A stretch of 64,000 nucleotides of DNA from Gracilimonas sp965227215. Its GTDB lineage: Bacteria; Bacteroidota; Rhodothermia; Balneolales; Balneolaceae. A program made the translations under genes and the position numbers. The stretch spans positions 1,922,001 to 1,986,000 of the forward strand of contig OZ245729.1 of the NCBI GenBank assembly GCA_965227215.1. The letters run 5' to 3'. A model generated the notes under the pieces. The model saw nothing but the letters and a program-made list of their open reading frames with translations. It was not told the origin of the DNA and ran no database searches. Positions 42,641-49,652 of this stretch are shown here, one piece after another (the first letter of the stretch is position 1; every line of letters starts with the position of its first letter).

Positions 42641-43237
42641 CTACTTATTTAAACTAGCCAGCGCTTTCTTAATGATTACCGAAGGATCATCACTGCCTGT
42701 GTTTTTGATGGCTTTGAGAACCGCTTGCTCTGATTCCTTTTTCTTGAAGCCTAATGATTCAAGAGCAGATATGGCTTCACCGGTAACACCCGCTTCTTTG
42801 GATCCTGTTGGGGTAACTCCGGCAGATACAGCGTACTCAGCCAGCTTGTCTTTAAGTTCCACGATAATGCGCTCGGCTGTTTTCTTTCCAATTCCCGGCA
42901 CTTTGGAAAGGGTGGCAGCATCAGAGCCGGTAATGGCACCAATAAGCTGGTCGGCGGGAAGCCCGGAAAGAATGGTCAATCCCAGTTTTGGACCAACGCC
43001 TTTTACGGTAATCAATTTTTCAAAGAGAGCTTTTTCATCGGTGGAAAAGAAGCCGAACAGGCGTTCATCGCTGTCGGTGATATGATGGTAAGTCAGCAAC
43101 TTTACTTCTGAGCCGGCGCTTTCCAGTTGTTCCTGGGTGATGGACGAAATCTCAACCCGATAGCCCACGCCCTGAACGTCCAAAACAACAACGCCGTCTT
43201 TCTTTTCTTCGATGTACCCTTTTAAAAATGCGATCAT
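42641..43237 (-). CDS. ruvA: Holliday junction branch migration protein RuvA
   Basis: Junction-binding subunit of the RuvAB motor. 198 residues: N-terminal OB domain (FLKGYIEEKKDGVVVLDVQG), tandem helix-hairpin-helix motifs (ITVKGVGPKLGL, LSKVPGIGKKTAERI), an acidic/flexible linker, and a C-terminal domain that binds RuvB (ISALESLGFKKKESEQAV). ruvC lies upstream with a 122-base spacer that carries a promoter box and a palindromic repeat. ruvB is not in the window. Confidence 0.96.
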   Translation of the reverse strand: MIAFLKGYIEEKKDGVVVLDVQGVGYRVEISSITQEQLESAGSEVKLLTYHHITDSDERLFGFFSTDEKALFEKLITVKGVGPKLGLTILSGLPADQLIGAITGSDAATLSKVPGIGKKTAERIIVELKDKLAEYAVSAGVTPTGSKEAGVTGEAISALESLGFKKKESEQAVLKAIKNTGSDDPSVIIKKALASLNK

Positions 43238-43267
43238 CTTCTGTAATTGTTTCTTTAATCGATAATG

Positions 43268-43290
43268 AGATTTCCGCCTGCGCGGGAATG
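43268..43290. repeat. palindromic CATTCC...GGAAATC repeat, copy 3
   Basis: On the minus strand it reads CATTCCCGCGCAGGCGGAAATC-like ends, matching the GTCATTCC/GGAATC frame of copies 1 and 2 with one altered base. It lies in the ruvC-ruvA spacer, downstream of the ruvA promoter box, so it would be in the ruvA leader. Confidence 0.5.
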
Positions 43291-43328
43291 GCAGTGTGGG
43301 TTGTTAAACTTAGTGTAGCAATAAGATA

Positions 43329-43336
43329 CAAAGATA
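43329..43336 (-). promoter_or_regulatory. Bacteroidota-type -7 promoter box for ruvA
   Basis: On the minus strand this reads TATCTTTG, identical to the boxes of cca, nadC and argS, about 91 bases before the ruvA ATG. It implies that ruvA can be expressed separately from ruvC. Confidence 0.5.
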
Positions 43337-43359
43337 GTTCAAGCGTGAGCTTAGACGAA

Positions 43360-43935
43360 TCACAATCCTTTCACCCTGTCCGGATTATCCTCCACAAAAC
43401 TGGCCCAATCACCTTTCTTGTTGTTTTGATGCGTTTTCTTTTTGGCTGAACCGGGAATGCCCTGCCCCTTCATCAAATGGCACCAGGCAACAGCTAAAGC
43501 ATCTGTGGCATCATTGGACAATTTCTCATCCGGCAGCTTCACCATTTTATTCAGCATAAAAGCCACCTGTTCCTTGCTGGCGTTTCCGTTTCCGGTAATC
43601 GACTTCTTTACCACTTTAGGAAAATACTCCGTCACTTCTCGGCCGGAATTTTTAATAGCCAGCATTGCTGCTGCCTGAGCGCGACCCAGCTTCAGCATCG
43701 CCATCGGATCAACCCCATAAACCGGGGTTTCAACGGCACAGGATGTGGGCTTATTGGACCGGATGATTCCGGAAACCTGATCAAAAATAACCTGTAATCG
43801 CTCGGCATGATCGTCAATATCGGCCATTCGGATTACATCACACCGCAGGGCGATTAGTTTTCCGTTTTCTTCCGTCAACAGGGCATAGCCGGTGTTTCGG
43901 GAGCCGGGATCAATACCGAGGATTATGTCAGGCAT
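43360..43935 (-). CDS. ruvC: crossover junction endodeoxyribonuclease RuvC
   Basis: Holliday junction resolvase, RNase H fold. 191 residues. The acidic catalytic residues are visible: Asp in ILGIDPGSRNTGYA near the N-terminus, Glu in AVETPVYG, and two Asp in SNDATDALAVAWCH. The C-terminal 25 residues are a basic tail beyond the standard fold. It is 3 bases after fabI, so it is expressed from the fabI transcript. Confidence 0.95.
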   Translation of the reverse strand: MPDIILGIDPGSRNTGYALLTEENGKLIALRCDVIRMADIDDHAERLQVIFDQVSGIIRSNKPTSCAVETPVYGVDPMAMLKLGRAQAAAMLAIKNSGREVTEYFPKVVKKSITGNGNASKEQVAFMLNKMVKLPDEKLSNDATDALAVAWCHLMKGQGIPGSAKKKTHQNNKKGDWASFVEDNPDRVKGL

Positions 43936-43938
43936 AGA

Positions 43939-44772
43939 TTATTCGTCGTCGTTTGAATACAGCTTGGCAAGGTCGTCAATCATATCTTCAGAAATACCGG
44001 CTGTTACAAAACCACCATCGTGGTACAGGTTCTGCATAGTTACTTTACGGGTCAGGTCAGAGAATAGCGTTACACAGTAGTCGGCGCATTCATCGGCAGA
44101 AGGGTTACCCATCGGAGCAATTTTCTCTGCAAAAGTGTACATGCCGTCAAAGCCTTTAATTCCGGTTCCGGCCGATGTTTTGGTTGGAGCCTGAGAAACC
44201 GTGTTCACCCGGATACCGCGATCAGCCAGTCGGCTTCCATAGTTTCGGGCGATGCTTTCCAGCAGAGCTTTGGCATCATTCATATCCGAATACTTAGAGA
44301 AAATTCGCTGGGCTCCGATATAAGAAAGAGCAACCACGCTTCCGCCATCATTCAGAATTTCAGCTTTTTCCGCATGGTGCAACACGCGGTGCAGTGAAAT
44401 AGCGGAAACATCCAGTGTTTGCTGGTACCAGTTATAATTCAGATCGGTATATTCTTTTTTCTTTCGAACATTCGGAGACATCCCAATGGCGTGCAGGATG
44501 AAATCAACACCGCCCAGATGTTCTTTGGTTTTGGCCATCAACTCTTCTATTTCATCATCTTTGGTTACATCACAAGGGATGATGGGGGCGCCGGTTTCCT
44601 CACCAAGATCATCCAAAGCTCCCAGCCGTAATGCGATAGGGGCGTTTGAAAGTACGAAGTCAGCACCTTCTCGTTTACAAGCCAGGGCAATTCTCCAAGC
44701 AATGCTTCGGTCGTCCAGTGCTCCGAATATGATTCCTTTTTTTCCTTTTAGTAATCCGTAACCGTCACTCAT
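43939..44772 (-). CDS. fabI: enoyl-[acyl-carrier-protein] reductase (NADH)
   Basis: Last reduction in each cycle of fatty acid elongation (FAS II); target of triclosan in other bacteria. 277 residues of SDR fold. Visible are the GLLKGKKGIIFGALDDRSIAWRI nucleotide-binding start, the active-site Tyr in SYIGAQRIFSKY, and Tyr-x6-Lys in YSDMNDAKALLES. Length slightly over the usual 260 owing to the C-terminal tail. Followed directly by ruvC, an unrelated function on the same transcript. Confidence 0.95.
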   Translation of the reverse strand: MSDGYGLLKGKKGIIFGALDDRSIAWRIALACKREGADFVLSNAPIALRLGALDDLGEETGAPIIPCDVTKDDEIEELMAKTKEHLGGVDFILHAIGMSPNVRKKKEYTDLNYNWYQQTLDVSAISLHRVLHHAEKAEILNDGGSVVALSYIGAQRIFSKYSDMNDAKALLESIARNYGSRLADRGIRVNTVSQAPTKTSAGTGIKGFDGMYTFAEKIAPMGNPSADECADYCVTLFSDLTRKVTMQNLYHDGGFVTAGISEDMIDDLAKLYSNDDE

Positions 44773-44838
44773 TTTCTGTTAATTTCTTTGGGTTGATTGT
44801 AGTGCGTGGAAATTCACGATTATCTCGGTAAAATGATA

Positions 44839-44939
44839 GTGTTGAAAGTGTTAGTGTTTGGATGTGTTACCGTGTTAACGGGCTAATTTACCCTGAAATT
44901 TGCTTTAGCCCGTTAACACATTAACACGGTAACACTATA
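44839..44939. repeat. octad-word inverted repeat between dinB and fabI
   Basis: The right arm (44905-44939) is built of 8-nt words related to TTAACACN in register. The left arm carries GTGTTACC and GTGTTAAC octads. The inner 15 bases pair perfectly (GTGTTAACGGGCTAA, 44872-44886, with 44905-44919). Outside them the same words appear in a different order on the two arms. The right arm covers the dinB stop codon. Same class as the heptad hairpins. Confidence 0.7.
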
Positions 44940-46020
44940 AAGAAAGCTCCAACTGCTCATACACCGTTTTTTCATTTAGGTTTAAATTCGAAAGGGTTAT
45001 CCCCAGCAAACGAACCGGCCGGCTTCCTGCTTCCGTTTCTTCCAGCAGCTTGCGGACTACTTCCGTGATATCAGAATATCGGTTGGTATAATGAGGCAGG
45101 GAGTAACTGCGCGTGATGGTATCGAAGTTTTTGTAGCGGACTTTAAGGGTGATGGTTTTTCCGGCGGCATTAATCTTTTTCATGCCCTCGGAGATGGTTT
45201 GAGCCAGCTCGTCCAGGAAATTGTGGATCCACTCAAGGCTGTCAATATCCTCCGAAAAAGTACGCTCTTTACCATATGATTTTCGAACCCGGTGCGGCTT
45301 CACTTCCCGATGATCAATCCCGCGAACAATTCGATAGTAAAACCTCCCGGACTTACCGAAGGCTTTAACCAGATCAATTTCAGTCCACTTTTTTAAGTCG
45401 GCCCCGGTTTTAATACCCACGGCATGCATCTTTTTCTGGGTTGCTTTACCCACACCAAAAAACTGTTTGATATCCAACTCTTCCAGAAAAGCTTCAGCTT
45501 TATCAGGGGTGATCAGGGTAAGTCCGTTAGGTTTATTGATGTCGGAAGCTACTTTAGCCAGGAACTTATTATGAGCCACTCCTGCTGAGGCAGTCAACCG
45601 GGTGACTTCATAGATCTTTTCCTTAATCTCTTTGGCAATAAGCGTGGCCGATGGAATGCCTTTGTGGTTTTCTGTTACATCGAGAAAGGCTTCATCCATT
45701 GAGAGAGGTTCCACTAAATCCGTGTAATCAAAAAAGATTTCACGAATTTGCTGAGAGGCTTTTTTGTAGGCATCAAAATTAGCTTTTACAAAAATGCCGT
45801 GTGGACAAAGCCGGATTGCCTGAGAAGCCGGCATGGCTGAGTGGACGCCAAACTTTCGGGCCTCATAACTTGCTGTTGCTACTACTCCGCGCCCACTCGG
45901 TGAGCCGCCCACAATAACCGGTTTCCCCCGCAAATCAGGATGATCCCGCTGTTCAACAGCGGCATAAAAGGCATCCATATCAACATGGATAATCTTGCGG
46001 ATGGGAAATTCAGAACTCAT
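44935..46020 (-). CDS. dinB: DNA polymerase IV (Y family)
   Basis: Error-prone lesion-bypass polymerase. 361 residues. Catalytic and family motifs: IIHVDMDAFYAAVEQRD, YEARKFGVHSAMP, LSMDEAFLDVT, the helix-hairpin-helix FFGVGKATQKKMHAVGI, and the little-finger domain ending with a clamp-binding-like tail (VYEQLELSL). I see no obvious LexA-type box upstream. The stop codon lies within a long inverted repeat. Confidence 0.95.
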   Translation of the reverse strand: MSSEFPIRKIIHVDMDAFYAAVEQRDHPDLRGKPVIVGGSPSGRGVVATASYEARKFGVHSAMPASQAIRLCPHGIFVKANFDAYKKASQQIREIFFDYTDLVEPLSMDEAFLDVTENHKGIPSATLIAKEIKEKIYEVTRLTASAGVAHNKFLAKVASDINKPNGLTLITPDKAEAFLEELDIKQFFGVGKATQKKMHAVGIKTGADLKKWTEIDLVKAFGKSGRFYYRIVRGIDHREVKPHRVRKSYGKERTFSEDIDSLEWIHNFLDELAQTISEGMKKINAAGKTITLKVRYKNFDTITRSYSLPHYTNRYSDITEVVRKLLEETEAGSRPVRLLGITLSNLNLNEKTVYEQLELSL

Positions 46021-46157
46021 AACATAAATTACACATATGCACCCATATTAGAAAGCGTTTAATTTCTTTAAATCGATAGGGAGACAAAGGTTTGACGGAA
46101 CAATAACTTCAGACTATGCATTTAAATGAATGAACTAAAAACAATGAAATACTAACC

Positions 46158-46946
46158 ATGAAGTTTTTGACTCATAAGACAGTTCTTAGCACGCTAATTG
46201 TAGCTTTAATTGCATTTAGTACCGGTTGCCTGGACAATTCAACAGGCAGTGATGATGACAAAAAGATCGTTTACTCCCACACAGAAAATCCGGGCCTTTC
46301 TGCTAATGATTTCCTTTCAGGAGAAACATTCACTACCCTTGAATTAGAGATAGATTATATGCAGGGTTATGCACCAAATGCAGAGGCCGTAGATAGTCTT
46401 GAAGCTTTTTTAGAGCAGCGACTGAATAAACAATCTGTTGTTATAAAAGAGCCAACGGAAATACCGGCAGTGGGACAATCTTCTTACACCGCGAGTGAAA
46501 TCCGAGCGCTGGAAGAAGAACATCGTGATGAATTTACCTCTGTAGAGGACAGTACACTCCGGGCCTACATGATTATTGTAGATGGAGAATTTGAGGACGG
46601 AAATGTACTGGGTATAGCTTACTATAATACTTCGAACGCTTTTTTCGGAGCTACCTATGAAGAAGTGAGCGGAGGGCTAAATCAACCTTCCAGAAGACTA
46701 ACAGAGTCTGTTTCTTTCCGCCATGAATTTGGACACTTATTTGGTCTGGTTAATATTCCCGGATCCGGAACAGAAATGCAGACCAATCATCAGGACACGG
46801 AACACGGACGACACTGTGACAACGACAGCTGCCTGATGTACTACGCCATGGAAAATGCGGGTGTATTTGGTCAGTTTTTAGGAGAACAAATTCCCCCACT
46901 GGATGCAAACTGCATTGCCGACTTACAAGCTAACGGTGGCAAGTAA
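46158..46946 (+). CDS. metzincin-like lipoprotein metalloprotease
   Basis: 262 residues with a lipoprotein signal (lipobox STGC, Cys24). Near residue 189 it has HEFGHLFGLVN, which is HExxHxxGxxH with the third ligand changed to Asn. Twenty residues later, DTEHGRHCDNDSCLM contains HC-x4-C-x-M, the pattern that directly follows the zinc site in archaemetzincins. An insertion of about 20 residues therefore seems to separate the zinc helix from the Cys/Met turn, and His216 or His219 may be the third zinc ligand. Monocistronic, facing prfC across a heptad hairpin. Probably a membrane-anchored protease in the periplasm; substrate unknown. Confidence 0.75.
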   Translation: MKFLTHKTVLSTLIVALIAFSTGCLDNSTGSDDDKKIVYSHTENPGLSANDFLSGETFTTLELEIDYMQGYAPNAEAVDSLEAFLEQRLNKQSVVIKEPTEIPAVGQSSYTASEIRALEEEHRDEFTSVEDSTLRAYMIIVDGEFEDGNVLGIAYYNTSNAFFGATYEEVSGGLNQPSRRLTESVSFRHEFGHLFGLVNIPGSGTEMQTNHQDTEHGRHCDNDSCLMYYAMENAGVFGQFLGEQIPPLDANCIADLQANGGK

Positions 46947-46949
46947 GCT

Positions 46950-47012
46950 GAACACCGAACAAGGAACATCCAGCTTTGAACGTTAAAAGTTGGATGTTCG
47001 GCGTTCGATGTT
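46950..47012. repeat. heptad-word hairpin between convergent metzincin-like and prfC genes
   Basis: Nine consecutive heptads fill 46950-47012 in one register: GAACnnn words on the left and their complements on the right. The two halves pair with almost no loop over 31 bases with a few mismatches. It begins 4 bases after one stop codon and ends immediately before the prfC stop, so it probably ends both transcripts. Confidence 0.78.
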
Positions 47013-48620
47013 TTACCCTTGTTTGAACTTGTAAAGGTTTTCAGCGCCTACCTTGTCCTCTCCTTGTGAAAGGGCGTACTGAGAATCGAAAAGTACAATG
47101 GGGTTCTCTTCCATATCTTTGGTAACGTGGGTGGAATAGCTTGCTTCCAGTTTCTCGATCACATCATCCCGATCGTTGGGTAGCCAGCGGGCGCAAAAAT
47201 ACGAGACGGGTGTTTTGATTAACTCTACTCCATATTCAGTAAGCATACGGTGTTCTACCACTTCAAACTGAAGCACGCCAACGGTTCCAAGCAGCAGCTC
47301 ATTTCCAACTCCGTTCGGTACTTCAAATACGTGAACTACCCCTTCCTCAGAAAGCTGCTTTAGTCCTTCCCGAAGCTGTTTTCGTTTAAAAGGATCTTTA
47401 GTAGCTACTTTTTGAAAATGTTCGGGCGTGAAAAGCGGAATCACATCAAACTTAACCTCGTTTTTCTCGAAGATGGTAGTACCAATCCGGAACGAGCCTG
47501 GATTGAAAATAGAAACGATATCACCGGGGTAGGCATCTTCCAGCAGTTGCCGGTCGTCACCCATGAGGGTATGCGGGGTCGACATTTTCACCTTCTTACC
47601 ATTACCGGCGATGGTTACCTGTTGTCCGCGTTCAAATCTCCCCGAAGCTACACGTATAAAAGCTGCACAATCACGGTGATCAGGGTTCATGTTGGCCTGC
47701 ATCTTAAAAATGAAACCTGAGAATCCATCGTTTAAATCACGGGCAACACCATCCGGAGTTTTATATTGCTGAGGGTGCGGGGCAAGCTGGTGAAAGTAAT
47801 TCAGGAATACATCCAGCCCGAAGTTATGCAGGGCCGAGCCAAAAAATACCGGAGTTACCTTACCGGTGGCATATGCCTCACGATCCATGTTTTCGTACAT
47901 GTCGTCAATCAGCATGACCTCTTCTTCAAAGGCTTCTTTTTCGGTGCTCGACATAGACGAAGCTTCAATGGCATCTTCGAGGTCCAGCACTTCAGTAACG
48001 GCCTTTTTGGCTCCGTGTTCCGTCTTTTGGTACATGTGTACTTTCTTCTCAATCACATCATAGATGCCCTGAAATTTTTGGCCATAGCCCATCGGCCAGC
48101 TGGCCGGGACGGCTTCAATGCCCAGCTTATTCTCGATGTTGCTGAGTATTTCCAAAGGTTCCATACCCGGGCGGTCACACTTGTTTACAAAGGTAATCAC
48201 CGGCACTTCACGGAGCTTACACACTTCAAATAATTTCTCGGTCTGTTCCTCTACGCCTTTGGCCACGTCAATCACCATGAGACCGGAGTCAGCAGCCACC
48301 AATGTTCGCAGCGTATCCTCAGAAAAGTCTTTGTGACCGGGAGTATCCAACAGGTTGTATTTGATGCCTTCTTTCTCAAACCGAAGTACGGATGAGGTCA
48401 CCGATATTCCCCGTTCCTGCTCTATCGACATCCAGTCGGAGGCGGCATGACGAGTAGCTTTTCGCGCCCGGATAGACCCCGCCTCGTGCAGTGCTCCACC
48501 ATACAGCAACAGCTTTTCAGTGAGGGTGGTTTTACCCGCATCGGGGTGAGATATAATGGCGAAGGTGCGTCGCTTTTTCGCCTCTTTGATGATATTTGAT
48601 TCGGCTGTGGCCGTGCTCAT
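47013..48620 (-). CDS. prfC: peptide chain release factor 3
   Basis: GTPase that recycles RF1/RF2 after termination. 535 residues. G1 SHPDAGKTTLTEKLL, the switch region with ERGISVTSSVL, G3 LDTPGHKDFSEDTLR and G4 VNKCDRPG are all present. The RF3-specific C-terminal domain follows (FSGFIFKMQANMNPDHRDC). Not elongation factor G, because domain IV is absent and SVTSSV is RF3-like. Monocistronic, with a TATCTTTA near-match to the -7 box at about 48648-48655. Confidence 0.96.
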   Translation of the reverse strand: MSTATAESNIIKEAKKRRTFAIISHPDAGKTTLTEKLLLYGGALHEAGSIRARKATRHAASDWMSIEQERGISVTSSVLRFEKEGIKYNLLDTPGHKDFSEDTLRTLVAADSGLMVIDVAKGVEEQTEKLFEVCKLREVPVITFVNKCDRPGMEPLEILSNIENKLGIEAVPASWPMGYGQKFQGIYDVIEKKVHMYQKTEHGAKKAVTEVLDLEDAIEASSMSSTEKEAFEEEVMLIDDMYENMDREAYATGKVTPVFFGSALHNFGLDVFLNYFHQLAPHPQQYKTPDGVARDLNDGFSGFIFKMQANMNPDHRDCAAFIRVASGRFERGQQVTIAGNGKKVKMSTPHTLMGDDRQLLEDAYPGDIVSIFNPGSFRIGTTIFEKNEVKFDVIPLFTPEHFQKVATKDPFKRKQLREGLKQLSEEGVVHVFEVPNGVGNELLLGTVGVLQFEVVEHRMLTEYGVELIKTPVSYFCARWLPNDRDDVIEKLEASYSTHVTKDMEENPIVLFDSQYALSQGEDKVGAENLYKFKQG

Positions 48621-48682
48621 AGTGCTTTTGACTGCTTGCTTGATTAAGCTTTAAAGATACGGCCTTTTAGGTGAAATTTGTA

Positions 48683-48710
48683 GTGGGGAGTGTAAGGTGA
48701 TATAGTAATT
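48683..48710 (+). repeat. single-armed heptad-word repeat upstream of prfC
   Basis: Four heptads in register, three of them GTGnnnn and the last AGTAATT, in the 172-base spacer between prfC and the next gene. No complementary arm nearby. The rest of the spacer shows nothing recognisable. Confidence 0.45.
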
Positions 48711-48792
48711 GAATGAAGTGGACAGGCTTGGCAGGTTGATGTTGTCTTGTGACTGAAGCCCTGAACCGACAGAGAGGTTAATTAGTTAAAAG

Positions 48793-49551
48793 TTAAAAAT
48801 CGAGATGAAAAGTGCGACCATAGGTCTTGTCTGCCGTGATAATTTGAACGTAACCATAATAACGACCCCCCAAAGTGTCAGCTTTTAGAGAGACGTAATT
48901 GAAGCGGTCACCATACTCTGTAAAAAGCGGACTTCCGTATGGTTTGAGAAGGTTTGTGTTCGATCTGGTGTACAGTCCCCATTGGGAGCGTAAGTCCAGG
49001 TAATCGTTTATTACAACTTCGGGGGAATAGACAGCCGTTAATCGGGTCATTTGTTCAGGGTATTCTTCACCCGAAACAATGATGCTATCAACCCTGCCGG
49101 TAGGTGGGAACACGGCTCGTTGCCTTTTTGGGTCTCCGGGTTGCGTTCCAACTTGAATATTAACTGTGAGAACCACGGGGTGGATTTCATCTGAATTATC
49201 TCTGCGAACATAGGCACTTCCGATAATCATAGCCTCTGTGGAGCCTGCTTCTTTACCTACAATAAAAACACTGTTTCCCTGACGATGTAGTTCAGCGATC
49301 CCGGATTGTATAATTAAGCTATTGAGGGAGGGCTCAGTGCCATAATCTTCACATTGGTAACCATAATCCCAGTAGCTATTAACATCTAAAAAAAGTGTAT
49401 CGCCAACAGCAAGGTATTGATCGGGAACATCAGAAGTCGAATAAAATCCACCCTCGGTAGGAAAAAATCTAAGAAAGCATTCTACATCATTAGCCACAAA
49501 GCAGCCCTGTAAAAAGCAGACTATCAAAAAAAGGCATAAAACTCTCGACAT
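48793..49551 (-). CDS. hypothetical lipoprotein
   Basis: About 252 residues from the ATG at 49551; the frame opens nine residues earlier, but MSRVLCLFLIVCFLQGC is a complete lipoprotein signal with lipobox FLQGC. The body is beta-rich with several Tyr/Asp-rich strands and a possible Ig-like repeat (TLFLDVNSYWDYGY, VVLTVNIQVGTQPGDP). It has no catalytic motif and no family I can name. It is separated by 101 bases from the amylase gene on the same strand. Confidence 0.65.
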   Translation of the reverse strand: MSRVLCLFLIVCFLQGCFVANDVECFLRFFPTEGGFYSTSDVPDQYLAVGDTLFLDVNSYWDYGYQCEDYGTEPSLNSLIIQSGIAELHRQGNSVFIVGKEAGSTEAMIIGSAYVRRDNSDEIHPVVLTVNIQVGTQPGDPKRQRAVFPPTGRVDSIIVSGEEYPEQMTRLTAVYSPEVVINDYLDLRSQWGLYTRSNTNLLKPYGSPLFTEYGDRFNYVSLKADTLGGRYYGYVQIITADKTYGRTFHLDF

Positions 49552-49652
49552 GTTAAAACCCCGCAGTGTTTTCAACAATGTAATTAAAAAGAATTAAACA
49601 GGGAATTTTGGTTGGGTGATAGGGTGATTAGGAACGAGGCTGGATTGGCTGC

